From: Acidimicrobiaceae bacterium
Lineage (GTDB): Bacteria; Actinomycetota; Acidimicrobiia; Acidimicrobiales; Aldehydirespiratoraceae
Assembly (NCBI GenBank): GCA_009835735.1
Contig: VXWX01000015.1
Coordinates: 1-64,000 of the forward strand
Reading direction: 5' to 3'
Length of the DNA: 64,000 nt
The position numbers and the translations under genes are program-made. Positions 34,454 through 43,183 of the stretch are shown here, in pieces. Positions within the stretch are counted from its first letter, which is position 1. Each line of letters opens with the position of its first letter. The notes under the pieces are model-generated. The model made no database searches, had not been told where the DNA came from, and saw only the letters and a program-made list of their open reading frames with translations.

Positions 34454-35401
34454 CTAGCGCTCGCCCCGGTGGTACGGGATGGTCAGCGACAGCGGGACCT
34501 GGGAGCGGCTCCGATTGAGGACCAGCGCGACGATCGTCAGGATGAACGGCAGGGCGAGCAGGAGCTGGTAGGGCAGGTCCACACCGCTGGCCTGGAGCGA
34601 CAGCTGGGTGGCCTCGAGGAACCCGAATAGCAGCGAGCCGGCCAGGATCCACGACGCCCGCCAGTTCCCGAAGATCACGATGGCCAAGGCGATCCATCCC
34701 CGCCCGGCGACGATGTCGTCGAAGAACTGGTTGCCTCCCGCCAGCGAGAGGTAGGCACCGCCCAGCCCGGCCATCACGCCCCCGTAGATCACCGCGGTGT
34801 ACTGGCGGGAGATGATGCCCACGCCCCGCATGTCGCACGCCTCGGGGTTGTGGCCGATGCTGCGGAGTTCCAGGCCGTACTTGGTGCGATTCAAGAAGAT
34901 GAGGGTCGCCGGCACCATGAGGATCCCGAAGTAGGTCAGCCAGTGCTGGTCGAAGAACACCTCACCCACGGCGGGGATGTCAGACAGCAGCGGGATGGTC
35001 GCGGTCTGGAACCGGTCCACGGTGGGGAACGCGACGGCGCCGCCCTCCTCGTACACCGAGCGGTACCAGAAGAAGGCTCCGCCCAGGCCGAGGATGTTCA
35101 GCGCGAGCCCGGCCACCACCTGGTTGACCTTGACCGTGGCTGTCATCACCGCCATCAGCAGTCCCATCGCACCCCCGCCCAGGGCCGCCCCCACCAGCCC
35201 CAGCCACAGGTTGCCGGTCTCGTTGGCGACCAGGAACCCAGTGAAGGCGCCCAGGGTCATGGTCCCCTCAAGGCTCAGGTTCAGGATCCCGCTGCTCTCT
35301 GCGACCAATTCGCCGGTAGCCGCGATCAGCAGCGGGGTGGCGATCTTGAAGGTGGCCACGAAGATGCCCAGGATCACCGAGTAGGTGAAGAAGTCCTCCA
35401 C
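34454..35401 (-). CDS. ABC transporter permease, BMP/nucleoside type (second permease), module B
   Basis: A 315-residue NupQ-like membrane protein with SGILNLSLEGTMTLGAF and NPEACDMRGVGI, and the segment GRGWIALAIVIFGNWR shared exactly with the module A permease at 21044. It ends in the same PYHRGER/PYFRGER tail. GTG start, 16 bases after the first permease. Confidence 0.9.
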   Translation of the reverse strand: MEDFFTYSVILGIFVATFKIATPLLIAATGELVAESSGILNLSLEGTMTLGAFTGFLVANETGNLWLGLVGAALGGGAMGLLMAVMTATVKVNQVVAGLALNILGLGGAFFWYRSVYEEGGAVAFPTVDRFQTATIPLLSDIPAVGEVFFDQHWLTYFGILMVPATLIFLNRTKYGLELRSIGHNPEACDMRGVGIISRQYTAVIYGGVMAGLGGAYLSLAGGNQFFDDIVAGRGWIALAIVIFGNWRASWILAGSLLFGFLEATQLSLQASGVDLPYQLLLALPFILTIVALVLNRSRSQVPLSLTIPYHRGER

Positions 35402-35417
35402 GGCGGGCTACCCGGAC

Positions 35418-36584
35418 CTATCCATGGTGGGCGATCTTCCTGAGCCGGTAGCGGCAGGCGACCGCGGCCAGCAGCACGAAGACCAGGGCCACCCCCTCGA
35501 TGACGTCCACGAGCGCGGCTGGGATGCCGGTGCCGACCTGCATCTGGGTCGCACCGTTGAGCAGTCCCGCGAAGGCGATGGCCACCACGATCACGCCCGC
35601 GGGATGCAGCCTGGCCACCAGGGCGACGATGATCCCGGTGAAGCCGACGGCCTGGCCGCCGAACTCGAAGTTGATCCGGTGATGAAGGCCCAGCAGCTCA
35701 CCGGCGCCCGCCAGTCCTGCCAGTGCCCCTGAGATGGCCATGACCGCGATGATGGTCGCCCCGACGCTGATGCCCTTGTACGAGGCCGCCTGCTTGTTCA
35801 CGCCTATGGCCCTCAGTTCGAATCCCAGGTTGGTGCGCCGCACCAGGAAATGGACCGCGGCCGCCATCACCAGCGCGAGGGCGAAGCCCAGGTGCAGCCG
35901 GCTGTCGTCGAAGAACCGGGGCAGGAATGTGCTCTCGACCATCCGCTCGGTCTGGGAGTAGGGCGTGTCGTTCGCCTGCCAGGGTCCCGAGAGCAGCCAT
36001 GACAGCCCGGAGTCGATGACGAAGTTGAGCATCACCGTCGTGAGGATCTCGTTGGTTCCGTAGCGGACCAGCAGGACGCTGGCCACCGTCGCCCACACTG
36101 CTCCGAACACCGCAGCCCCGCAGAACATGGCCACGAACAGCACCGGTGCGGGAAGGCCGGGAAATGTGTCGTAGACCCACCAGGTGCCGATGGCACCCGC
36201 GATGAACTGACCCTGCCCGCCGATGTTCCAGACTCCGGCCCGGAAGGCGATGGCCGCGCACAGCCCGGTGAGGATCAGCGGCGTCGCCTGCACCAGCGTC
36301 TCGAGGGCCGACTCCCGGTTCCCGAAGGCCCCCTCGTAGAGGGATGCGAACGCGTCCAACGGCGACACACCGACGATGATCACCAGCAGGCCGATGATCA
36401 CCGCGGTGATGGCCAGCGCGATGAGGGTGGCGTACAGCTCGTGCACCGGACGGGTGTGCAGCCTCCGCTCCAGGCGCCAGGCGCCCGGCTGGAGCAGCAT
36501 CGAGAGCGGATCGCGGCCGGCGCCCGCTTCGTGGTCGTCGGGGCGCGGGCCGTCCTGGGGCGCGTCGGCGACCTGCTCGCTCAC
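35418..36584 (-). CDS. ABC transporter permease, BMP/nucleoside type (first permease), module B
   Basis: A 388-residue NupP-like permease with a polar cytoplasmic tail of about 45 residues before the first helix. ETLVQATPLILTGLCAAIAF, VWNIGGQGQFIAGAIG and SYKGISVGATI match the module A partner. The GTG start overlaps the ATPase stop as GTGA. Confidence 0.9.
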   Translation of the reverse strand: MSEQVADAPQDGPRPDDHEAGAGRDPLSMLLQPGAWRLERRLHTRPVHELYATLIALAITAVIIGLLVIIVGVSPLDAFASLYEGAFGNRESALETLVQATPLILTGLCAAIAFRAGVWNIGGQGQFIAGAIGTWWVYDTFPGLPAPVLFVAMFCGAAVFGAVWATVASVLLVRYGTNEILTTVMLNFVIDSGLSWLLSGPWQANDTPYSQTERMVESTFLPRFFDDSRLHLGFALALVMAAAVHFLVRRTNLGFELRAIGVNKQAASYKGISVGATIIAVMAISGALAGLAGAGELLGLHHRINFEFGGQAVGFTGIIVALVARLHPAGVIVVAIAFAGLLNGATQMQVGTGIPAALVDVIEGVALVFVLLAAVACRYRLRKIAHHG

Positions 36585-38137
36585 GGTGAACCTTGGTCTG
36601 TGTCGCTGGCACCCGCCATGTGCATTCCGATCTGTTCAAGGGTGGTCGCGTCGGGTTCAGTGACAGCGACAATCCGCCCATCGTAAATCACGGCGATCCG
36701 GTCCGAGAGCTGGAAGATCTCGTCGAGGTCCTCGGACATCAGCAGCACCCCCGCGCCGCGGTCCCTCTCCTGGATCAAGCGGCGCCGGACGTACTCGGTG
36801 GCGGCTATGTCGAGACCCCGCGTCGGCTGGTGCGCGACGATCAGCTGGGGCTGGCCGGAGAGTTCCCGGGCCATGATGATCTTCTGCAGGTTGCCGCCCG
36901 AGAGGGTCCTGGTGATCTGCGCCGCCGACGGTGTCTTGATCTCGAAGGTGTCGATCGACTCCGCGGCGAAGGTGTCGATCTGGCCCCGGTTGAGGATCCC
37001 GGCGCGGGAGAATTGCCGCTCGCGCTGGTTGCCCAGAACCAGGTTCTCCTTCACGCTGAAGTCCATCATCAGACCCTGGGCGATGCGGTCTGCGGGCACG
37101 CTGGCCACCCCGAGGGTGGCGATCCGGTGGGGCGCTGACTCGGTGGTGTCCTGGCCGGTGATCCGGATGCTGCCGGCCTCGGGATGGCGCACGCCCACGA
37201 CCGCGTCGAACAGGGCGTTCTGGCCGTTGCCAGACACGCCGGCGACGCCCACGATCTCGCCCGAGCCGACGGTGATCGACAGCCCTTCGAGCGAGCCTCG
37301 TCCCGTATCGGACCCCAGGTGGATCTCTTCGACCTCCAGCACCGGCTCGCCGGCGGTGGATGCAGCCTTGTCCGCCTGCATCAGGACCTCGCGCCCCACC
37401 ATCATCCGGGCGAGATCGCGTTGCTCGACGTCGGCAGTGTCGACCGTGCCGACGACCTTGCCGCGGCGCAGCACGGTCACCCGGTCCGAGAGGTCCATCA
37501 CCTCCTTGAGCTTGTGGGTGATGAGGATGATGGTGAGACCCTCGTCGCGCATCCGGCGCAGGATCCGGAACAGCTCATCGATGCCCTGCGGGGTCAGCAC
37601 CGCGGTGGGCTCGTCCAGGATCAGGATCTCGACGCCGAAGTAGAGCGTCTTGAAGATCTCCACCCATTGCTGCTCCCCGACCGAGAGCCGGCCGACCTCC
37701 GCGTCGGGATCGATCTCCACGTCGTAGTCGGCGAAGAACTCCTCAAGGCGGCGCCGCGCCTCTGTGAGGTCGAGCCACTGCTTGGCGGGCGTGCCGATCA
37801 CCACGTTCTCGATGACCGACATGGGGGGAACCAGCTCGAAGTGCTGGTGGACCATCCCGATGCCGGCCTCGATGGCATCGCGGGGCGAGTGCAACTCGAG
37901 CGGCCGGCCGTTGAGCAGGACTTGGCCCTCCTCGGGCCGGTAGACGCCGTAGAGGATGTCGGCCAGGGTCGTCTTGCCCGCGCCGTTCTCGCCGAGCAGG
38001 CAGTGGATCTCGGCCCTGCGGATTTCGACGCTGACGGAGTCGTTGGCGACCACGCCGGGGAAGACCTTCGTCACGTCCTCGGCGACGAGGATGTTCTCCC
38101 CCGGCGCGGCCGCGCCGGACTGGGCCGCATCGGCCAT
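36581..38137 (-). CDS. ABC transporter ATPase with two ABC domains, BMP/nucleoside type, module B
   Basis: A 518-residue tandem ATPase. Domain 1: Walker A GENGAGKTT, signature LSVGEQQW, Walker B LILDEPTAVL. Domain 2: degenerate P-loop GVSGNGQNALF, signature LSGGNLQK and VAHQPTRGLD. It is about as similar to the module A ATPase as the permeases are to each other, so the whole importer was duplicated or acquired twice. It lies 51 bases after the BMP gene. Confidence 0.93.
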   Translation of the reverse strand: MADAAQSGAAAPGENILVAEDVTKVFPGVVANDSVSVEIRRAEIHCLLGENGAGKTTLADILYGVYRPEEGQVLLNGRPLELHSPRDAIEAGIGMVHQHFELVPPMSVIENVVIGTPAKQWLDLTEARRRLEEFFADYDVEIDPDAEVGRLSVGEQQWVEIFKTLYFGVEILILDEPTAVLTPQGIDELFRILRRMRDEGLTIILITHKLKEVMDLSDRVTVLRRGKVVGTVDTADVEQRDLARMMVGREVLMQADKAASTAGEPVLEVEEIHLGSDTGRGSLEGLSITVGSGEIVGVAGVSGNGQNALFDAVVGVRHPEAGSIRITGQDTTESAPHRIATLGVASVPADRIAQGLMMDFSVKENLVLGNQRERQFSRAGILNRGQIDTFAAESIDTFEIKTPSAAQITRTLSGGNLQKIIMARELSGQPQLIVAHQPTRGLDIAATEYVRRRLIQERDRGAGVLLMSEDLDEIFQLSDRIAVIYDGRIVAVTEPDATTLEQIGMHMAGASDTDQGSP

Positions 38138-38188
38138 CGGATCGGTGCGCTCAGTCGATCGTTCGACGTGCAGCCCTGGTTCTCGCGA

Positions 38189-39553
38189 TTACTCGAACGC
38201 GTCGAACTTGAGCGGGACGACCAGCTCGCCGGCCAGGATGGCGGCCCGGGCCGCCTCGACGGCAGCCACCACGTCGGCGGGCACGTCGTCGGCGATGGCG
38301 CCCAGGGAGGAGCCGTCATCCACCATCGACTGGTAGACGATGCGCTGCGGCGGCGAGTTGTAGGGCACACCGTGCACCGTGTAGTCGTACCAGGCGTCGA
38401 GCACGTCGCTGAAGGCGGTGTCCCACTGCGCCACTGCGCTGGTCAGCACCACCGGCGACAGGCTCAGCTGGTCGGTGAAGTGGCCGACGGCCCGCACGTT
38501 GCCGGCGTCCTCGGCCGCTGCGAACGGCCCGAAGCGCTCCGCATAGATCACGTCGGAGCCGTTGGCGATCTGGACCTCCGCCGCGCTTGAAGCGGTGGCC
38601 GGATCGAACCAGCTCTCGATGTAGGTGACCCCGGCCACCTCTATGTCGGGGTTGACAGACCGGGCGCCGTCGACGAAGGCGTTGAGCGGGGCGTTGACGT
38701 TGGGGAACGGGAACGCGGCCACACCGCTGATCCTGTTGGTCTGGGTCGTCATGCCGGCAATGATCCCGGCGAGGTAGGCGGGCTCGTGGATGAAGACGTC
38801 GATCCAGTAGGCGTTGTCGCCTCCCTCGTGGTCGTCGTTGCCGGATCCCGAGTACACGAACAGGGTGTCGGGGAAGTCGGCCTTGTTGGCGGCGACTCCG
38901 TCCACGAAGGTGCTGTGGCCGACGATGATCTCGTACTCGCCGGTCTGGGCCAGGTCGCGGATGACGCGTTCGCCCTCGACGAACGGGATTCCCTCGAGGA
39001 TCTCGAGATTGACCTGGATGCCGTACTTGTTGGACGCCGAGACGCGGTTGACGCTGTCGATGAACGTGGCGTACCAGCCCTCCTCCTTGGTGCCCACGAC
39101 GAGCATGGCCATGTCGATCTCGCTGGGTGCGGCGGCTGCCTGCTCCGCGGCCGCTTCCTCCGCGGCGGCGGCGGCTTCGGCGGCGGCCGCCTCGGCTTCG
39201 GCGGCGGCGGCTTCGGCGGCGGCGAGCTGTGCTTCGAGTTCCTCGACTGCCGCTCCCTCGGCTTCGGCAGCCTCCAACGCGGCCGCTGCGGCCGCGGCTT
39301 CGGCCTCGGCGATGGCTGCCGCATCGGCCGCGGCCTTGGCCTCGGCTTCGGCGGCGTCAGCCTCGGCCTGCGCGGCGTCAGCAGCGGCTTGCGCGGCGGC
39401 GGCTTCTGCCTCCGCGGCGGCGGCATCTGCTTCAGCTGCCTCGACGGCTCCGGTGTCCACGGCGGGTGCCGAGGCCGGTTCGTCGTCACCGCAGGCGACC
39501 AGGCCTGCGACGAGCGCGAAGGCCAACAGCAATCGAGTGGTGATCTTCAACAT
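38189..39553 (-). CDS. BMP-family substrate-binding lipoprotein with a long Ala-rich stalk, module B
   Basis: A 454-residue solute-binding lipoprotein. The signal ends at LVAC with C21 as the lipidated residue. Residues about 37-142 are almost only Ala, Glu, Asp and Gln, with charge spacing expected of a long single helix or coiled coil. The BMP domain follows with MLVVGTKEEGWYATFIDSVNR, GHSTFVDG and GVAAFPFPNVNAPLNAF. Purine-nucleoside-type ligands are known for the family. AGGAGG lies about 12 bases before the ATG at 39553; the frame is open upstream but that part has no family match. An operator-like motif is about 125 bases upstream. Confidence 0.9.
   Translation of the reverse strand: MLKITTRLLLAFALVAGLVACGDDEPASAPAVDTGAVEAAEADAAAAEAEAAAAQAAADAAQAEADAAEAEAKAAADAAAIAEAEAAAAAAALEAAEAEGAAVEELEAQLAAAEAAAAEAEAAAAEAAAAAEEAAAEQAAAAPSEIDMAMLVVGTKEEGWYATFIDSVNRVSASNKYGIQVNLEILEGIPFVEGERVIRDLAQTGEYEIIVGHSTFVDGVAANKADFPDTLFVYSGSGNDDHEGGDNAYWIDVFIHEPAYLAGIIAGMTTQTNRISGVAAFPFPNVNAPLNAFVDGARSVNPDIEVAGVTYIESWFDPATASSAAEVQIANGSDVIYAERFGPFAAAEDAGNVRAVGHFTDQLSLSPVVLTSAVAQWDTAFSDVLDAWYDYTVHGVPYNSPPQRIVYQSMVDDGSSLGAIADDVPADVVAAVEAARAAILAGELVVPLKFDAFE
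39128..39445 (-). repeat. Low-complexity GCC/GGC-rich coding repeat (Ala/Glu stalk)
   Basis: About 318 bases made of imperfect short repeats of GCx and GAG-type codons. They encode the helical stalk of the module B binding lipoprotein. Because of the codon bias the antisense and shifted frames also stay open and give false ORFs rich in Ala/Ser or Arg/Pro. Confidence 0.8.
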
Positions 39554-39675
39554 TCTGGTCCGTCTCCTCCTTGTGGGACTGTGAGACGGCGAAGCTACCA
39601 CGGCGAGCCCGTTGGGGGCCATTGCTGGCCGACCCTCCGACTCGTGCGGCGACCGCACCGGCACATCCCTTGGTT

Positions 39676-39690
39676 ATTGATGTGAACTAT
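39676..39690 (-). promoter_or_regulatory. Operator-like motif 3 (ATAGTTCACATCAAT on the minus strand)
   Basis: Read on the minus strand this 15-mer differs by one base from motif 2 (44483-44497) and by two from motif 1 (26569-26583). It lies in the 170-base gap upstream of the module B BMP gene (about 125 bases before its ATG) and just past the stop of the SDR gene at 39724. The right half of the palindrome is less regular here. Confidence 0.55.
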
Positions 39691-39723
39691 ATGTGGGCGC
39701 TCCCGGTGAGTCCAGCGAAATTG

Positions 39724-40476
39724 CTAGTGGAAGCCGGAGCCGCCGTTCACCCAGATGTTCTGGCCGGTGACGAAGGCCGACAACGGGCTCATCAGGTAGA
39801 TCAGCGTGCCCACCATGTCCTCGGGGACCTGGGTGCGCTTGAAGGCCCGGCGGGCCTGGATGGCCACGTCCACCTCGGGCTGGACGCTGGAGTACTCCTC
39901 GTCGTGGGGGATGTAGTCGGGGGTGATGGTGTTGACTGCGATCCCGGAGGTGCCCAACTCGCGGGCCATGGCCCGGGTCAGCCCCCAGATCGCCGACTTC
40001 GACGACACGTAGTGGAGGAAGCCGGGGGTGCCGTCGTTCACCGTCATGGATGCGATGTTGACGATCCTGCCGCTGCCCTGGGCCCTCATGGCGGGCGCCA
40101 CCGCCCGCGAGCACAGCCAGGTGCCCTTCACGTTCACCGCGAAGCACAGGTCCCACTCGTCGGGCGGGAGGTCCTCCATCGGGGCCCGGGTGGCGGCCAT
40201 GTAGAAGGCGGCGTTGTTGACTAGGCCGTCGATGCGGCCGTAGGCGTCGACGGTGGCCGAGGCCATCGTCTCGGTCTGGGCCACGTCGGACACGTCAACC
40301 CGCAGCGACATCGCCTCGGCTCCCGTGGATTCGAGCTCCGCGACCACTTCGCTACCGTCGCTTAGGTCGGCGACCACGACAGTCGCTCCCTCGGCGGCCA
40401 GCCCCCGGCAGTAGGCCAGGCCGATGCCCTTGGCCCCACCGGTGACGATGATCACCCGCCCGTCCAGTATTCCCAT
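39724..40476 (-). CDS. Short-chain dehydrogenase/reductase (SDR)
   Basis: A 250-residue SDR with TGGAKGIG at residues 12-19, NNAAF, Ser in NIAS, Y-x3-K in YVSSK and a terminal NGG. It is paralogous to the SDR at 11791, sharing the unusual NNAA and a KRTQ-x-PEDM segment near residue 213. AGGAGG precedes the ATG. It is 43 bases downstream of the Rieske gene at 40520 and probably oxidises the alcohol that gene's product forms, or a related intermediate. Confidence 0.87.
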   Translation of the reverse strand: MGILDGRVIIVTGGAKGIGLAYCRGLAAEGATVVVADLSDGSEVVAELESTGAEAMSLRVDVSDVAQTETMASATVDAYGRIDGLVNNAAFYMAATRAPMEDLPPDEWDLCFAVNVKGTWLCSRAVAPAMRAQGSGRIVNIASMTVNDGTPGFLHYVSSKSAIWGLTRAMARELGTSGIAVNTITPDYIPHDEEYSSVQPEVDVAIQARRAFKRTQVPEDMVGTLIYLMSPLSAFVTGQNIWVNGGSGFH

Positions 40477-40519
40477 CGAGGTCCTCCTGTATCTTGGTTG
40501 ATTGCGGCTTGTCGTCGGC

Positions 40520-41572
40520 TCAGTTCGGTTCCAGTTCCTCGGCCAGCTCGAACAGCCACTTGCGGTAGGCGAGGGTGATGTCGTCGGCCACCTTCACGTA
40601 GGTCTCCGCGCTGAGCCGGTCGGGCAGGTGCTCGGGCCACTGCGACTCGACGACGGGCTGGTCCTGGTCCAGAACCATGTACTCGAACTCCAGCAGGAAG
40701 TCCATGTCGTCCTGGGTGGATGTGAAGTCTGCGCCGATGTGCCAGAAGTTGCGGCACGTCGCCGGGCCGGTGGGGGCGGTGACCATGTACAAGGCGTAGC
40801 GCTTGCCGTTCGGGAAGGTCCGGACCAGCGATATCGATCCGGGCACGGTCAGCTGGTACCAGTTGCGCACCGACATGGTGTCCTCATCGATTCCCAGCAT
40901 CTCCTTCATGCGGTCGACGTTGGGCTCGACGAACACCTTGTCGAACCGCAGGGCGCCGTCCTCCCGCCACACGTCGTGCTCTTCGATCTGAGCCTTGTCC
41001 CTGGTGCCGAGGACGTTCTCGTGCACGAACGGGAAGTGGGAGAAGTCCACGAAGTTCTCCAGGCGACGGGGTGAGCTGGTGGCCCAGTCGTAGCTGGGGG
41101 GCGTCTGCCACCGCATGATGGGGTCGTCCCATTCAGGTATGCCGGGCGGGTCGCCCCACGGCTCGTCGGTCAGGCTCACCCAGACCATGCCGGAGCTCTC
41201 CCGGCACAGGTAGCGGACCAGCCCCAGTTGCAGCACCCCGTTGAGCTCGGGGCGGGACGGGATCGACACCAGGGTGCCGTCCATGTCGTAGGCCCAGCCG
41301 TGGTAGGGGCAGTTGATGCAGCCGTTCTCGACCCATCCCAGCGAGGGAGCCGCCCCCTTGTGGCGGCACACGTCCATGAAGGCCCGCACCTCGCCTTGGT
41401 GGCGGACGACCAGGATCCGCTCGCCCAGCAGCTGGCCGGAGACCATCTGGTCCTCGGCCACATCCTTGGAGTAGGCGACGGGATGCCAGAAGTGCCTCAT
41501 CGCCCGGTACCACCTGGAGTCCCGCTCGGGAATGAAGGGATCCACGGCCTCGCGGGCCTCGAGAGTCGTCAC
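40520..41572 (-). CDS. Rieske non-heme iron oxygenase alpha subunit (fourth)
   Basis: A 350-residue oxygenase with Rieske ligands in CRHKGAAPSLG and CPYHGWAYD and an iron site D-x2-H-x4-H in ENFVDFSHFPFVHEN. It differs from the other three (no PNAM..NSSAG segment; it has PGSISLVRTFPNGKRYALYMVTAPT-type core), so it belongs to another subgroup, closer in build to vanillate-demethylase-like enzymes. AGGAGG precedes the GTG start at 41572. It is cotranscribed with the SDR and divergent from the hydrolase. Confidence 0.88.
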   Translation of the reverse strand: MTTLEAREAVDPFIPERDSRWYRAMRHFWHPVAYSKDVAEDQMVSGQLLGERILVVRHQGEVRAFMDVCRHKGAAPSLGWVENGCINCPYHGWAYDMDGTLVSIPSRPELNGVLQLGLVRYLCRESSGMVWVSLTDEPWGDPPGIPEWDDPIMRWQTPPSYDWATSSPRRLENFVDFSHFPFVHENVLGTRDKAQIEEHDVWREDGALRFDKVFVEPNVDRMKEMLGIDEDTMSVRNWYQLTVPGSISLVRTFPNGKRYALYMVTAPTGPATCRNFWHIGADFTSTQDDMDFLLEFEYMVLDQDQPVVESQWPEHLPDRLSAETYVKVADDITLAYRKWLFELAEELEPN

Positions 41573-41700
41573 CGGTCCTCCTTGGTGTCGGGCAGCCCCG
41601 GCCGATGCCGGCCGGAACGGTCGCTACTGTACTGTTCGCCCCCTGCCGCCCTGACGGAGCGGCCCTTCCCCTGTCGGGGCGCATCACGAGGAGCACCATC

Positions 41701-42528
41701 ATGTCCACAACGCTCGCGACTTCTGAAGTCGGCCACTTCTTCGTGTCGGGGGCGGCCGGCAACCGGATCCACGGCCTCGACTTCGGGGGCGCGGGCCCGA
41801 CACTGGTCTGCCTCCACGGCGTGACCGGCAACGCATGGAACTGGCACGCGGTGGCCCTCGCGGCCCGGGCTCACCGCCGGGTGGTGGCCCTCGACTTCCG
41901 CGGCTACGGCGAGAGCCAATGGTCGCCCACCGGCGACTACACCACCGCCGACCACGTCGCCGATCTCGCCGGCGTCGTCCAGCATGTGTCCGGCGGCTCG
42001 CCCGTGGACCTCGCGGGCTCCTCGTGGGGGGCGCTGGTCGCCATCCAGTACGCCGACGAGCATCCTGACCGGGTCGAGCGGCTCGTGGTAGTCGATGTCG
42101 AGCCCTCCTTCGAGCAGGGCGAGACCGATCTGTTCCCCCGCCCCCGGGACCACGCCGACCACGACGAGGTCCTGGCGGCTGTCGAGCGCGCCTACCCCAA
42201 TGCTCCCGCCGAGATGGTCGAGGTGGTCGCGGCTACCTGCTACGGCCCGGTTGAGGGCGGTCGGCTGGCCCCCAAGCACGATCCCTACTTCTTTGAGCGC
42301 TGGCCGTTCCGCTCCGACAACCACTGGGACCGGCTGCCGAGGATCCAGGCGCCGACGCTTCACGTCCATGCCTCCGACAGCTTCGTCCGGGCCGACGTGA
42401 TGGCCGAGATGGACCGCCTCACTCCCGACTCGCACTTGGTCGAGATCGGCGACAGCACCCATGTCGTACCGGTGGACAACCCCTCGGCCCTGGTCGACTC
42501 GCTCGTGGAGTTCCTGGCCGGCGGTTGA
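41701..42528 (+). CDS. Alpha/beta hydrolase
   Basis: A 275-residue alpha/beta-hydrolase. The oxyanion motif LHGVTGNAWNW is near residue 39, the nucleophile is the Ser of AGSSWGALVA (about residue 101-104), and the His is in GDSTHVVPVDNP near the end. Substrate unknown; esters, lactones or C-C bonds are all possible. GAGGAG lies just before the ATG at 41701. It is divergent from the Rieske gene and followed by the regulator gene on the same strand. Confidence 0.85.
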   Translation: MSTTLATSEVGHFFVSGAAGNRIHGLDFGGAGPTLVCLHGVTGNAWNWHAVALAARAHRRVVALDFRGYGESQWSPTGDYTTADHVADLAGVVQHVSGGSPVDLAGSSWGALVAIQYADEHPDRVERLVVVDVEPSFEQGETDLFPRPRDHADHDEVLAAVERAYPNAPAEMVEVVAATCYGPVEGGRLAPKHDPYFFERWPFRSDNHWDRLPRIQAPTLHVHASDSFVRADVMAEMDRLTPDSHLVEIGDSTHVVPVDNPSALVDSLVEFLAGG

Positions 42529-42564
42529 GCCCGACCGGGGGAGCTAGGATCCGCAGGCAGAGCG

Positions 42565-43155
42565 ATGAGAACGCACCACGGAGCAGTTGAGCACGAGCGA
42601 CCTTCTGAGCCGACACCGTTAGCTCCGCAACTCGGTCTTGCCCTCCGGCAGCGCCGCAAGGCCGCCGGGATGACCATGCAGGAGCTCGCCGACCGCTGCG
42701 ACCTCTCCCAGCCGTTCCTCTCCCAGATCGAGAACTCGCGGGCCATGCCCAGCCTCTTCGCGTTGCACCGCGTGGCCCAAGCGCTGGGAACGACGACGGT
42801 CGCGCTGCTCGACCCGGCGGTCTCGGAGGTCACGCTGGTCCGGGCCGGCGAGGGCGAGGCGTTCTTTCTCGCCGAGGGAGCCAGAACCCGCTTCCTCACT
42901 CCGGGCGAGGGGCACCGCCTCGAGGCCAACGAGACGGTGGCGGAGCCGAACATCGTCTCGGACGTGATCGTGCACGAGGGGCAGGAAGTCGTCCATGTTC
43001 TCGAGGGCTTTCTCGAGATTCGCCTGGAAGGGAGGGACTCGATCCCGCTAAGTCCGGGCGACACCGTCATGTATCCGTCGATGACACCCCACCAGTGGGC
43101 CTCCGGCGATGCTGGAGCGCGTTTTCTGATAATCACCAGCCCTCCGTCGTTCTAG
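42565..43155 (+). CDS. XRE-type HTH regulator with C-terminal cupin domain
   Basis: A 196-residue transcription factor of the XRE-cupin (PuuR/SutR-like) group. The HTH is at about residues 22-76 (LGLALRQRRKAAGMTMQELA then LSQPFLSQIENSRAMPSL), and the cupin follows at about 110-192 with HEGQEVVHVLEGFLEI and SPGDTVMYPSMTPHQW. The cupin would sense a small ligand, probably the island's substrate. It is the only local regulator in the island and the best candidate to bind the ATWGWTCACATCAAT motif. Confidence 0.9.
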   Translation: MRTHHGAVEHERPSEPTPLAPQLGLALRQRRKAAGMTMQELADRCDLSQPFLSQIENSRAMPSLFALHRVAQALGTTTVALLDPAVSEVTLVRAGEGEAFFLAEGARTRFLTPGEGHRLEANETVAEPNIVSDVIVHEGQEVVHVLEGFLEIRLEGRDSIPLSPGDTVMYPSMTPHQWASGDAGARFLIITSPPSF

Positions 43156-43183
43156 CGGCGTCCGTTCCAGCGCTGTTGCAGCC

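Noticed and set aside
38814..39584. Long plus-strand ORF rich in Ala/Ser opposite the module B BMP gene
   Set aside because: It is the antisense of the Ala/Glu stalk; GC-rich repeats keep several frames open. The minus frame has the signal peptide, lipobox and BMP domain.
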